Virus record (IMG/VR): IMGVR_UViG_3300045996_004119
Span: 1 to 64,000 of that record
Reading direction: 5' to 3' (one strand)
Source: a virus
Length of the DNA stretch: 64,000 bases
Shown: positions 47,706-55,769 of the stretch, piece after piece
Layout of the letters: each line of letters starts with the position of its first letter
How positions within the stretch are numbered: the stretch's first letter is position 1
Notes under the pieces: model-generated
Databases searched by the model: none
Seen by the model: the letters and a program-made list of their open reading frames with translations, nothing else
Told to the model about the DNA's origin: nothing
Position numbers and translations under genes: made by a program

Positions 47706-48313
47706 CTGAACCGGAGGTCTTCTACTTCGGGGACGCGCGCCTCGAGGACGGCCCCGGTGCTGGACACCACCTGTGGTCTCCCTGCGCGGGCCACGTCGCC
47801 TGGGCACCGGCCGAGGTGCGCCGGAAGCTGCCGTGGACGCTCGCGGAGCTCGACGGCAAACTGGCGGGCGACCCAGCGCTCAAGGACCCGCGCGAGCCGA
47901 GCTGGTGGGCCAGCAAGGACCAGCCGGAGGGCATCGTCCGGGTGCATCGGCGCGGCGGGTGGACGGCGATCTCGTTCTGGGACCGCTCCGGCGACGGCCG
48001 CCACGGGTCGAGCTCGACGTTCATCGCCGCCGGCGAGCACACGGCCCGGGAGATGGTTGCGCTGTTCGAGCGGAGCTTCCCGGCGATCTGGGAGCGGATC
48101 ACGCGGCGGTTCCAGCTGGTGCTTCCGGTGGAGGCGCCGCGGCCGGAGCCGGGGACGAGGCTGCGGATCGAGGGGCCGGCGATCCGGGTGGCGGCGGTGG
48201 CGGGGGTCCGGGAGGAGCGGGTGGAGGTCGCCGAGGTGGCCGGCGAGGCGGAGGAGGCGACAGAGGGACCGCGCAGGCGCGCGGTGGTGGGCGGCGAGAG
48301 GAGGACCAGGTGA
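47702..48313 (+). CDS. Hypothetical protein (203 aa)
   Basis: A 203-residue protein. Residues 1-135 hold Trp-rich blocks (HHLWSPCAGHVAWAPAEVRR, WWASKDQPEGIVRVHRRGGW) suggesting a compact alpha/beta domain. The tail is Val/Glu/Arg-rich and repetitive. No family recognised. Confidence 0.55.
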   Translation: MTEPEVFYFGDARLEDGPGAGHHLWSPCAGHVAWAPAEVRRKLPWTLAELDGKLAGDPALKDPREPSWWASKDQPEGIVRVHRRGGWTAISFWDRSGDGRHGSSSTFIAAGEHTAREMVALFERSFPAIWERITRRFQLVLPVEAPRPEPGTRLRIEGPAIRVAAVAGVREERVEVAEVAGEAEEATEGPRRRAVVGGERRTR

Positions 48314-48594
48314 GCGAGAACTGGATCACGCTGCCGCCCGTGGCGTCCGAGGCCTCGGCGCGGCTCATGGAGTACCTGGAGGCTCGCGGGTGGTACGCGA
48401 CGCGGCGGGACAAGGACCGCGGCATCCGCTGGTTCACCCCGCCGCACGAGGACGGGGAGGTGGAGGTGGGCCCGGAGGTCGCGCCGGACGTGGCGGCCAG
48501 GATCGCGGAGCTGGAAGGGCGCCCGGTGGAGGACGTGGAGGCTGACATGCGGGAAGCGGGGGTGCTGGGGCGCGAGGAAGGAGCAGAGGGGTGA
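48310..48594 (+). CDS. Hypothetical protein (94 aa)
   Basis: A 94-residue acidic protein; residues 15-45 (ARLMEYLEARGWYATRRDKD, then GIRWFTPP) form a small alpha-beta unit resembling toxin/antitoxin-type or HicA-like helices only loosely. GTG start by GTGA overlap. No family assigned. Confidence 0.5.
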   Translation: MSENWITLPPVASEASARLMEYLEARGWYATRRDKDRGIRWFTPPHEDGEVEVGPEVAPDVAARIAELEGRPVEDVEADMREAGVLGREEGAEG

Positions 48595-49064
48595 ACGAGT
48601 ACGGGAAGGGCTTGAAGGCGGCCACGTCGATGTTCGGCGCGTCGAACGCGCACCAGATGGCGCAGCACCTCCTCAGCCAGGCGCGCGAGGACGTGGCGAC
48701 GCCGGCCGAGGCCGAGGGCTTCGCCATGGGCCTCAAGATGGTCGCGAACGAGATCAACCGGATCGCGCGGCAGGCCCGGGAGCGCGCCGGGGAGCAGATC
48801 GACCCGAGGCCGATGTCCGGCGACCGCGTGGCGCAGCACCGGCACATGTACGGGCCGGATGGGTTGCAGGTCGAGTGGCGCGAGACGGTGGGCGAGATCC
48901 TGGCCGTCGAGAGGCGCACAGAGGCGCTCGGCGGCTGGGTCGCGCTGGTGTTCTGGCCGGATCTGCGGGGACGGGAGCGGCTTCAGGCGCACGAGGCGTT
49001 CGACTTCGGCGAGCACGCGGGGCCAACGCGGGTCCGGATCGTCGAGGAGGTGGAAGGTGGCTGA
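48591..49064 (+). CDS. Hypothetical protein (157 aa)
   Basis: A 157-residue protein, helical in residues 1-70 (AQHLLSQAREDVATPAEAEG) and beta-rich in the second half (WRETVGEILAVERRTEALGG, WVALVFWPDLRG). GTG start with GTGA overlap. No family recognised. Confidence 0.55.
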   Translation: MNEYGKGLKAATSMFGASNAHQMAQHLLSQAREDVATPAEAEGFAMGLKMVANEINRIARQARERAGEQIDPRPMSGDRVAQHRHMYGPDGLQVEWRETVGEILAVERRTEALGGWVALVFWPDLRGRERLQAHEAFDFGEHAGPTRVRIVEEVEGG

Positions 49065-49479
49065 GCGCGGGTTCGAGATCCCGGCGGAGGACGTCGAGGC
49101 GGCGCTGGGTCGGGGCGTGCTGAGGGGACTGACCAAGCGGGCCACGGCGGAGCCCGATGGGAAGCCGACCGAGGAGAGTGATGGCCGACCGCCGAACGGA
49201 TGGCTGGAGGCGAGGCGCGAATACGAGGCCGGTCGTCCGCCCTGCGGCATGGAGCCGCACCCCGACGTCGTGACGGCGCTCGCGAATGCTGTCGTTGCGC
49301 GGTGGGAGGTCGCCGGGATGACCTGGAACGGCGACCGGAACCTGCCGCAGCCAGCGACGGAGGGCCCTACGCCGATCTGCTACGCGAACACGTGGGTCGC
49401 TCGGGCCATCCGTAGGGGCGTGCGGTACGAGCTGGATGGGTCGGGTCTGCCGAGGCCGTCTGGAGGTGCTTGTGGGTAG
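49057..49479 (+). CDS. Hypothetical protein (140 aa)
   Basis: A 140-residue protein with GTG start overlapping the gene upstream by eight bases. A disordered front gives way to a short domain (PDVVTALANAVVARWEVAGM, then YANTWVARAIRRGVRYELDG). No family recognised. Confidence 0.5.
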   Translation: MAERGFEIPAEDVEAALGRGVLRGLTKRATAEPDGKPTEESDGRPPNGWLEARREYEAGRPPCGMEPHPDVVTALANAVVARWEVAGMTWNGDRNLPQPATEGPTPICYANTWVARAIRRGVRYELDGSGLPRPSGGACG

Positions 49480-49533
49480 CCCGTGCTGCGCGGTGGGAGC
49501 CAGGCCGGACGCGGCGGAGAAGGAGCAGGGCCG

Positions 49534-50184
49534 ATGAGCCGTCAGACCAAGAAGCGCGAAGCTGCGGGGGTCGTGTACTTCATCCGGGAGAAAGGGACCG
49601 GCTGCATCAAGATCGGTAAGACGACCGACGTGCGCGGACGAATCAAGGGTCTCCAGACCGGTTCTCCGCAGGGCCTCCAGCTCTTGGCCGTCGTGCCAGG
49701 GTACACGGAGGTCGAGGAGCGGCTCCACCGCCGGTTCGCAGCCGATCGCGTCAGCGGGGAGTGGTTCCGGCCATCGTCAGAGCTCCTGGCCTTCATTGAC
49801 GGTGTGGTGGCAGCCGGACATGCCGCCGATCTGGTCGTCGCAGCGGCGGAGGTGGCTGGTCTGAAGGCCCAACTCGCAGAGATGCGAGAGGAACTCTCGT
49901 GGCATCAGCGCGCCGAGAAGATGTTCGACGTGTCGCACAGAGGAATGGTGGCGGATGCGCTCGAAGTGGTGCGAGCGCAACGCGAGGCCGATGAAGTGGC
50001 GGAGCTTGGGCGACTGGACGACGAACTCGAGCGCCAGGCCGGAGGGGAAACGGCCCCGGCTACCGAGCGACGCCCGGGCGCAGAGATGAGCGAGCCCAAC
50101 CCGCTGTTTGGGTACTTCAGGACTGCGCTCCGGCAGGCCATGGAGAAGCAGGCAGCCAAGCACGCTGGAGTAGTTGTCGGATAA
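49534..50184 (+). CDS. T5orf172/Mug113 domain protein with coiled-coil tail
   Basis: A 216-residue protein. Residues 12-90 are a T5orf172/Mug113 GIY-YIG-like domain (GVVYFIREKGTGCIKIGKTT, then RIKGLQTGSP, EERLHRRFAAD, GEWFRPSSELLAFI). Residues ~100-180 are a coiled coil, and there is no HTH. It is the third such domain in the phage; the other two (22520, 26836) are fused to DNA-binding domains. A separate ribosome site (GGAGCAGGG) precedes the ATG. Confidence 0.75.
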   Translation: MSRQTKKREAAGVVYFIREKGTGCIKIGKTTDVRGRIKGLQTGSPQGLQLLAVVPGYTEVEERLHRRFAADRVSGEWFRPSSELLAFIDGVVAAGHAADLVVAAAEVAGLKAQLAEMREELSWHQRAEKMFDVSHRGMVADALEVVRAQREADEVAELGRLDDELERQAGGETAPATERRPGAEMSEPNPLFGYFRTALRQAMEKQAAKHAGVVVG

Positions 50185-50185
50185 T

Positions 50186-50875
50186 ATGGGCCGCCAGTGC
50201 ACAGTGTGCGAGCACCCGCAGCGCAAGGCGATCGAGAAGCTGCTCGTCGACCCGTCGTCATCGAACCGGCGCGTAGCGGCGCAGCACGGGCTCGCGGAAG
50301 CGAGCGTAAGGAGACACAAAAGCGACCACATGCCGATCCTGCTGACGCAGGTGGCCGGGTCGATTCCGACGCAATCGACGCAGCAAGCGGCGCAAACTGA
50401 CGCGGGTCCGGAGGCTGCCGCGACGCCCCAGGTTCAGGCGGCCGGGCCGACCCCGACAGCCCCGAACCTGCGTGGGCTGCACACCAGGAGGGACGTCGAG
50501 CACGCCGACCGGCTAGTGGAGGAGGTGAAGGGGCTCCAGGCGCGCGCCCTCACAGCTCTCGGGAACGCGGAACTGACCGAGGACTGGAAGGCGGTCGCCG
50601 GGCTCATCGGCCAGGCCCGCGGCTGCCTCGAGCTACAGGCCAAGCTGCTCGGCAAGCTGGGCCCGCAGGTCCAGGTGAATCTCCTCCAAGCGCCTCCAGT
50701 GGTAGACTTCGCCGTCGCAGCGGCGACTTTCTTGGAGGCCCTCTGCCCGGAGCACGCCGAGGTGGTCGATGCCTGGCTCGCCGCGGTGGACAAGGATGTC
50801 GACGGCGCCCGGAGCGATCCGGCCGGGTGGCTCGAGCGGCGTCGAGCCGTGGTCACCGTCGAGCCGGAGCGGTGA
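50186..50875 (+). CDS. Zinc-knuckle/HTH protein, terminase-small-subunit candidate
   Basis: A 229-residue protein. QCTVCEHPQRKAIEKLLVDP, then NRRVAAQHGLAEASVRRHKSDH, pairs a short Cys motif with a helix-turn-helix, as in many phage proteins encoded just before terminases. The middle is disordered, and the rear (~130-190) is helical (LQARALTALGNAELTEDWKA). Its position 3.3 kb before the large terminase, with other genes between, makes a small-terminase role possible but unproven. Confidence 0.5.
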   Translation: MGRQCTVCEHPQRKAIEKLLVDPSSSNRRVAAQHGLAEASVRRHKSDHMPILLTQVAGSIPTQSTQQAAQTDAGPEAAATPQVQAAGPTPTAPNLRGLHTRRDVEHADRLVEEVKGLQARALTALGNAELTEDWKAVAGLIGQARGCLELQAKLLGKLGPQVQVNLLQAPPVVDFAVAAATFLEALCPEHAEVVDAWLAAVDKDVDGARSDPAGWLERRRAVVTVEPER

Positions 50876-50987
50876 GGGTGGCGCCAGCAGGGACGGGGGT
50901 AGTAGGGTGTTGAGCGTGGATCGGTGTCAAGAGAAATCGACATGGCCCAGGAAGGTGCGCCGCGGGGCGGAGGCACGAGGAGAGGTG

Positions 50988-51221
50988 ATGGAGTTCTTCG
51001 TTGGTTCGCTGTTCGGCTTCGTGCTGGCCTTCGTGGCCATCCGGTTCAACGACCGCCGCGTGGACCGCGATATCGAGGCACGCCTGATGGCACTCGATCG
51101 AGAGCGCATCCGGCGCATTTTCCGGCGCCACGTAACGCCGTGCCACCGGTGCTCAGGGCGTGGGTTCGATGCGTTCAACGAAGAGGCCGCGGTGCGAGAC
51201 CCGGAGTGGGCCGAGCGATGA
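50988..51221 (+). CDS. Small membrane protein with Cys pair (77 aa)
   Basis: A 77-residue protein with an N-terminal membrane helix (FFVGSLFGFVLAFVAIRF), a charged helix and CHRCSGRGF near the end, like half of a DnaJ-type zinc unit. GGAG precedes the ATG. Coupled to the next gene by ATGA. Confidence 0.55.
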   Translation: MEFFVGSLFGFVLAFVAIRFNDRRVDRDIEARLMALDRERIRRIFRRHVTPCHRCSGRGFDAFNEEAAVRDPEWAER

Positions 51222-51409
51222 CGACCAGCGACAAACGATGGGAGCCGGGAGCCGCCTGGGAGCTCTTCGGGGAGCGGCACGTACTCGCGAAGACGTCGTA
51301 CGCGTTCGGCCTGCCATGGGCGCATTTTCCCGGCATGACACTGGCGGTGGAACTGGGCGAGATGACGCCGGCGAGCGGATGGCGGTACCTAGAACACCAA
51401 TCATGTTGA
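51218..51409 (+). CDS. Single-copy GER/GWRY micro-domain protein (63 aa)
   Basis: A 63-residue protein (WEPGAAWELFGERHVLAKTS ... MTPASGWRYLEH) matching a unit inside the 1189-residue protein at 43061 (WRPGAVWERIGERVTV ... NGWRYVG). The unit evidently stands alone here. The stop codon lies inside the left end of the inverted-repeat element at 51405, which may have trimmed the gene. Confidence 0.55.
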   Translation: MTTSDKRWEPGAAWELFGERHVLAKTSYAFGLPWAHFPGMTLAVELGEMTPASGWRYLEHQSC

Positions 51410-51541
51410 AACCCGGAGAATTTTCACAGGGAGGCGAGGAGGCGGGGAGGAAGAAGAAAATGAATTTCTCCCTCTTGCCGTCTCTCGCTCCCCGCCTCCC
51501 CGTCTCCCTGTGAAATTCCTGCTTTTTCTCGGGGTTTCAAC
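51405..51541. repeat. 137-bp inverted-repeat element (MITE-like)
   Basis: The ends GTTGAAACCC (51405-51414) and GGGTTTCAAC (51532-51541) are exact reverse complements. Inside, GAGAA and TTTCACAGGGAG are matched by CTCCCTGTGAAA and TTCTC, and GGAGGCGGGGAG by CTCCCCGCCTCC. The arms of about 50 bases pair with one 11-base bulge. There is no ORF inside. It could be a mobile palindromic element, a structured RNA or a regulatory/packaging site. The centre is AT-rich. Left flank is the end of a gene, right flank the late promoter. Confidence 0.7.
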
Positions 51542-51619
51542 CCGTTTGTCGCTCTAGGTGACGGCGTTGCCACAGAGTCGGAGCAGGCGATCATCAAACC
51601 TTGATGCACTGCTCGCCCG

Positions 51620-51647
51620 TTGCGCCTCCAAAATTTGGAGGTATGCT
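51620..51647 (+). promoter_or_regulatory. Candidate late promoter with palindrome in the spacer
   Basis: -35 TTGCGC (51620-51625, same as the rightward early promoter), 16-base spacer, -10 TATGCT (51642-51647). The spacer is filled by CTCCAAAATTTGGAG (51626-51640), a perfect 7+1+7 palindrome. Start is expected near 51654, which is the ATG of the next gene, so the transcript would be leaderless. A palindrome in the spacer is the layout used by MerR-type activators and some repressors. Confidence 0.55.
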
Positions 51648-51653
51648 CCGGGC

Positions 51654-51836
51654 ATGAACCCGTTCGCCTGCCCGCACATCGAGGACATGGCGTCGCTGTG
51701 CCGGCGCGCAGAGGCCGCGCGACGCATGCGCACCGAGGCGTTCGCGAAGGTGCGCCAGGGTCGCTGGGACCTGCTGACGCCCGAGGAGCACGGCTGGGTT
51801 GTTGCCGCGCTGGCGACGGAGTGCCCGGACGCTTGA
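51654..51836 (+). CDS. First gene of the packaging/head region (60 aa)
   Basis: A 60-residue protein (IEDMASLCRRAEAARRMRTE, LTPEEHGWVVAALATE) starting at the predicted transcription start. A GGAGG lies 12 bases upstream, within the palindrome. It could be an HTH-type regulator or a small structural aid; no family recognised. Confidence 0.5.
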   Translation: MNPFACPHIEDMASLCRRAEAARRMRTEAFAKVRQGRWDLLTPEEHGWVVAALATECPDA

Positions 51837-51840
51837 TCGG

Positions 51841-52254
51841 GTGGACGTCCCTGTCTCAGCCAAGGCGGCGCTCCTCCAGGAGCTCTCTCGTGGGCCAGGC
51901 GTCGCGTACGAGCTGGCCAGGCGCTTGCGCCACGCGACCGGCGGCGCGCTCGCGCTCCGGGAGGCGAGCCTCTACGCGGCGCTGCGAGCGCTCGAGGACG
52001 AGCGGGAGGGGCTCGTGACCTCGACGGAGGAGCCGCCGGCGCGGGCCGGTGCGAAGCCGCGCCGGGTCTACCAGCTTACGCCGAAGGGGCAGCAGGTGGT
52101 CCAGGAACACCGGGCCGTGGTGGCGGCGGTGTTCTTCGAGCTCAAGGCGCCAGCGGTGGAAGCACGCCGTCCTGAGACAGCTGCGGCGCCCGCGCCCGCC
52201 GAACGCTGGGTGGAGCCGGACGGCACAGAGGCAGGCGAGGTGCAGGATGGGTGA
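51841..52254 (+). CDS. PadR-like winged-helix regulator
   Basis: A 137-residue protein of PadR type: KAALLQELSRGPGVAYELAR, REASLYAALRALEDEREGLV and RRVYQLTPKGQQVVQEHRA give the winged helix with its terminal helix. It follows the palindrome-bearing promoter by under 200 bases and may control it. GTG start; no ribosome site is clear. Confidence 0.65.
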   Translation: MDVPVSAKAALLQELSRGPGVAYELARRLRHATGGALALREASLYAALRALEDEREGLVTSTEEPPARAGAKPRRVYQLTPKGQQVVQEHRAVVAAVFFELKAPAVEARRPETAAAPAPAERWVEPDGTEAGEVQDG

Positions 52255-52342
52255 GCCGACGATGGCTGACGGATCGTTCCAGGGGTGCCTGAAGGTGGGG
52301 CACGACGCCCGGTGTGTACCCGATGCGGCCGGATGGCCCTGA
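52247..52342 (+). CDS. Small ORF after the PadR gene (31 aa)
   Basis: A 31-residue ORF starting inside the end of the PadR-like gene, with two cysteines. Weak support, from overlap only. Confidence 0.3.
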   Translation: MGEPTMADGSFQGCLKVGHDARCVPDAAGWP

Positions 52343-52425
52343 TCGTCCACCCGAGCTTGGTCGACGATACGTACGCCAGCGGATACGCGACGCTGCCTAC
52401 AGTACTGCTGCCGGAAGAGCCGTAG
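52333..52425 (+). CDS. Small ORF (30 aa)
   Basis: A 30-codon ORF overlapping the previous one by ten bases, ending 23 bases before the AAA+ gene. No motif and no ribosome site. Listed as a possibility. Confidence 0.2.
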   Translation: MALIVHPSLVDDTYASGYATLPTVLLPEEP

Positions 52426-52448
52426 AGGCGATCGCTGGGTGGTGAGAG

Positions 52449-53645
52449 ATGGCGATGACAGCGAAGAAGGAGACGGGATTGAGCCTACTTGAGATCGACC
52501 AGAGAGCGATGCTCTCGCTATTCCGGTTCGGGACGGAGCTCCTAGGTAAACTGCCGGCTCGAGGCGACGGGCCGCTGGCCGTGGCGGTGAAGCTGCTGGC
52601 CATCGGCGATGCGTGGGACGGCGTCTACGGTGGCAAGTCGAGCGTCTACACCAGCATCTTCAGCCGCTACAGCCTCAAGGAGCGCACGAGCGAGCCGTTC
52701 GTGAGGCTCTTCTTCGGCACGAACCTCGGCTCGACGTACAAGCTGCGCCGGATCGGGGTCTCGGAACACCTCGAGATGATTGAGGCGGTGGCGCCCGACG
52801 GCGAGCGACTCTTCTTCCAGGAGCACCGCTACGGCCGCCCGGAGGTGTCCGCCGAGTTCTTCCACACGCCGGACTTCAACTTCGGTGAGGCGATGTCGGT
52901 GCTCTGGGACCGGTACCGCGACGGGCTCTACCTCTCGCTCGTCCCGGGCCGCGGCGGCTGGGGGCACGAGGTGACGTTCTGCGGGCTCTCGCCGGACGCA
53001 ACGGCATGCCGGAGCCGGAAGGCGACCGCGCGCATCACCGAGCTCGCCGACAGCCTCCTCGAGGCCCCGCGCACGCTCCTGCTCTACGGACCTCCCGGGA
53101 CCGGGAAGACGAGCATGGTGATGGCCGTCGCGCGGCTCTGCGGTGGGCGGCTGCTCAAGATCGACGCGGCGAGCCTGCCGCAGATCGGGGTCCAGGAGCT
53201 CGGGTTTCTGATCGACGCGCTGCGGCCGCAGTTCCTACTGGTCGACGACTTCGACCGGGCCCCGGTGGAGGAGGTGCGCGCCCGCGTGCTCTTCCTCTTC
53301 GAGCGGCTCAAGGCTGCGGGCCCGAGCGTCTTCGTCACCGTGAACGACGTGGCGAAGCTCGACCCGGCCCTGCTCCGGAGCGGGCGCATCGACGCGGCGA
53401 TCGAGCTCGGGTTGCCGGACGCCGAGGAGCGCGCCGACATCCTGGGGCGCCTCGGGCTCGGCACCGATCTGGTCGCGGCGACCGACGGCTTCAATCACGC
53501 CGACCTCGATGCGCTGGCGGAGAAGGCGAGGTCGGCCCCGGTGGACGCGGTGCTCGCCGGGATGCAGCGGCTGCGCGCGCTGGCGCAGCAGGCTGCTGCC
53601 GCGGCGGGCGGCCCGGCGGAGGTGAAGAGTGCCGCCCCCTCGTGA
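52449..53645 (+). CDS. AAA+ ATPase near the packaging genes
   Basis: A 398-residue protein. The first 190 residues are a family-specific region with no known domain. The AAA+ core follows: Walker A GPPGTGKT (214-221), Walker B FLLVDDFD (262-269), sensor FVTVND and the RSGRID arginine-finger segment, then a lid. Bcs1/CDC48-like ATPases of this shape remodel protein complexes. It is encoded 0.5 kb before the large terminase; a role in assembly or in reshaping host proteins is possible. It differs clearly from the AAA+ protein at 1240. Confidence 0.85.
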   Translation: MAMTAKKETGLSLLEIDQRAMLSLFRFGTELLGKLPARGDGPLAVAVKLLAIGDAWDGVYGGKSSVYTSIFSRYSLKERTSEPFVRLFFGTNLGSTYKLRRIGVSEHLEMIEAVAPDGERLFFQEHRYGRPEVSAEFFHTPDFNFGEAMSVLWDRYRDGLYLSLVPGRGGWGHEVTFCGLSPDATACRSRKATARITELADSLLEAPRTLLLYGPPGTGKTSMVMAVARLCGGRLLKIDAASLPQIGVQELGFLIDALRPQFLLVDDFDRAPVEEVRARVLFLFERLKAAGPSVFVTVNDVAKLDPALLRSGRIDAAIELGLPDAEERADILGRLGLGTDLVAATDGFNHADLDALAEKARSAPVDAVLAGMQRLRALAQQAAAAAGGPAEVKSAAPS

Positions 53646-53886
53646 GCTTGTCGGGCTCTTCTACCGCGTGCGCGGGATGGCTCGCGTGCGTGTCGGCGGC
53701 CCGATGGTCCACGTGGTGGCCTTTGGCCAGCGAGGGGAGGTTGCTGGCCAGGCTCCGGACAGGTCGGACAACGCCACGCCGTACACCAGCCCCGTCAAGG
53801 CGCGCCGGATCGCGAGGCTGCTGAGGCGGGATGGAGTGGAGAGCGTGCGCATCTGTCGGGTGAGGGTGTGGCGGAGGCGGGCGTGA
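53629..53886 (+). CDS. Small basic protein (85 aa)
   Basis: An 85-residue Arg-rich protein with beta-like strands (FYRVRGMARVRVGGPMVHVV). GTG start overlapping the AAA+ gene by 17 bases. No family recognised. Confidence 0.5.
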   Translation: MPPPRELVGLFYRVRGMARVRVGGPMVHVVAFGQRGEVAGQAPDRSDNATPYTSPVKARRIARLLRRDGVESVRICRVRVWRRRA

Positions 53887-54140
53887 CGGCGCGCACGCCG
53901 CTCGACGTGGAGATCGACCGCGTGACGGCGGCGGTGCGGCGTGCGGCGGAGGCACTCGACGCTCTGCGCTCCGAGGCTGCCGGTGGATGCTGCCCGGACT
54001 GCGTGCTCGGGGGTCGGTACACGGTTCCGGCAGAGGCGCAGACGCGGCGGCGCGCGTGGCTCGTGGTGCTGCTCGGGAAGCGCGGGGCTGCCGGCGACGC
54101 CGATCTGGCACGCTCCGTCGAGTGGGGGACATGGCCGTGA
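53883..54140 (+). CDS. Small helical protein (85 aa)
   Basis: An 85-residue protein with a helical N-terminal half (VEIDRVTAAVRRAAEALDAL) and a C-C-P-D-C group. GTG start by GTGA overlap. It immediately precedes the large terminase and overlaps its ATG. Size and place would fit a very small terminase partner, but no HTH is seen. Confidence 0.5.
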   Translation: MTARTPLDVEIDRVTAAVRRAAEALDALRSEAAGGCCPDCVLGGRYTVPAEAQTRRRAWLVVLLGKRGAAGDADLARSVEWGTWP

Positions 54141-55741
54141 CCGGCGAGCCCGCGGGCCTCGGCGAGCTCGTGCTGCGGAAGCGGCGCGAGATGGCGGCGC
54201 GCACCAAGGCGCTGCCGACGTGGACGCCGCAGCCCGGGCCGCAGCGCGCGTTCATCGAGAGCACGGCGCGGGAGATCCTGTACGGCGGCGCGGCCGGTGG
54301 CGGAAAAACTTCCGGGTTGGCCGCGCTCCCGCTGCCGTGGGCACGCCGGCGCGAACTCGTATGCCTCTACCTCCGCCGCACCAACCCTGAACTCGAGGAC
54401 CTGAAGCGCAAGGCCGAGCAGATCTACCAGCTCGGGAAGGATGGGAAGTTCGCGCCCGCGTGCCCGGAAGCGACATTCCGCGAGGACAAGGGCACCTGGA
54501 CCTTCCGCTGGGGCAAGGATGTCGGGGCCACGGCGATCTTTGGTCACTGCAACGACAAGGACGATTGGAAGCGTTACGTCGGGCATGAGTACCAGATCAT
54601 TTGTTTCGACGAGCTGACCTGGTTCACCGAAGAGCAGTACGACGAGATCTGCAAGCGGCTCCGGTCGAGCGCTGGCGGCCTGCCGCGCATGATCCGGGCG
54701 ACGAGCAATCCGGGCGGACCGGGGCACGCTTTCGTTTTTAGGCGCTGGGGACCGTGGCTCGATCCGGAGTTCGCGATGCCGGACGAGGAGATCGAGTGGT
54801 TCGACTCCGATGGCGCACGGCGAGTCGCCGTCATCCGCGGTCTGCCCACCCGCATCGAGAACGGCCGCCGTGTGCCGCCGGCCAAGTCCGGCCAGGTCCT
54901 CTACGTCGCCAAGATCAAGGACCGAGAGGTCTTCTCGACTGAGCCGTTCGAGTTCGACGGCGCCGACGCGCTGACCCGCACGTTCATCGGCGCGAAGCTG
55001 AGCGACAACCCGGAACTCCTGAAGGAGGACCCGAACTACCGGGCCGCCCTGCGCCAAGGCTCCGAGCTCCGGCGCCGTCAACTCGAGGACGGCGACTGGC
55101 TCGCGAAGCCGGCGGCGGGGATGTACTTCAAGCGCGAGTGGTTCAAGCTCGTCGAGCCGGACGAGGTGCCGGAAAAGCTAGTTTGCTGCCGGTCGTGGGA
55201 CAAGGCAGCGACCGAGCCGCACCCGAAGAATACCGACCCGGACTGGACGCGCGGGCTCAAGGGCGGCAAGTGCGCCGACGGATTCTACTGGTTGCTCGAC
55301 CTGAAGAGCCTGCGGAGCAACCCCGGCGACGTCACGGCGCTCATCAAGGACACCGCCGAGGAGGACGGCCAAGAGGTTCGCATCACCGTGCCGCAAGACC
55401 CGGGCGCCGCGGGGGTGCAAGCGTCCGCCAGCGACGTGCAGGCGCTCGAGGGCTACATCGTCACGGCGAAGAAGGCCTCGGCCAACAAGGCGGCGCGCGC
55501 CGAGCCAGCGGCGAAACAGGCGCACCCGCAGTCGACCGGCGGCATGCACGGGCGCTTCCGCATGGTCCTGGCGCCGTGGACCGAGACCGTGCTCTCGGAG
55601 TTCGAGAGCTTCGACGGGGCCGACAACAACGGAGAGCACGACGACATCGTGGATGCGCTCTCCGACCTCTACGACGAGCTCAAGGGCGTCGACCTCGACG
55701 AGGACTGGAAGCCGATCAAGGCCGGCAGGCGCAGATGGTGA
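54131..55741 (+). CDS. Terminase large subunit
   Basis: A 536-residue TerL. The ATPase half has Walker A GGAAGGGKT (52-60) and Walker B IICFDE (156-161), with the coupling motif around RATSNPGG. The nuclease half starts at CCRSWDKAATE (~353-363) with the first Asp, has QDPGAAG in its middle and ends in the DDIVDALSDLYDEL segment holding the last Asp pair. It cuts concatemers and pumps DNA into the procapsid through the portal. GGGGGAC just before ATG 54131 supports the start. Confidence 0.95.
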   Translation: MAVTGEPAGLGELVLRKRREMAARTKALPTWTPQPGPQRAFIESTAREILYGGAAGGGKTSGLAALPLPWARRRELVCLYLRRTNPELEDLKRKAEQIYQLGKDGKFAPACPEATFREDKGTWTFRWGKDVGATAIFGHCNDKDDWKRYVGHEYQIICFDELTWFTEEQYDEICKRLRSSAGGLPRMIRATSNPGGPGHAFVFRRWGPWLDPEFAMPDEEIEWFDSDGARRVAVIRGLPTRIENGRRVPPAKSGQVLYVAKIKDREVFSTEPFEFDGADALTRTFIGAKLSDNPELLKEDPNYRAALRQGSELRRRQLEDGDWLAKPAAGMYFKREWFKLVEPDEVPEKLVCCRSWDKAATEPHPKNTDPDWTRGLKGGKCADGFYWLLDLKSLRSNPGDVTALIKDTAEEDGQEVRITVPQDPGAAGVQASASDVQALEGYIVTAKKASANKAARAEPAAKQAHPQSTGGMHGRFRMVLAPWTETVLSEFESFDGADNNGEHDDIVDALSDLYDELKGVDLDEDWKPIKAGRRRW

Positions 55742-55769
55742 GTCGTGCTATGATTGCGGTGGAGGCGTG

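Noticed and set aside
50924-51409. 161-codon plus-strand frame overlapping the small genes at 50988 and 51218
   Set aside because: It lacks a ribosome site and runs out of frame with two coupled genes, one of which matches a domain elsewhere in the phage.
51405-51541. CRISPR repeat pair or complete insertion sequence
   Set aside because: The GTTGAAACCC ends resemble some CRISPR repeat ends, but there are only two, in opposite orientation. No transposase frame lies between them, so it is not a full IS.
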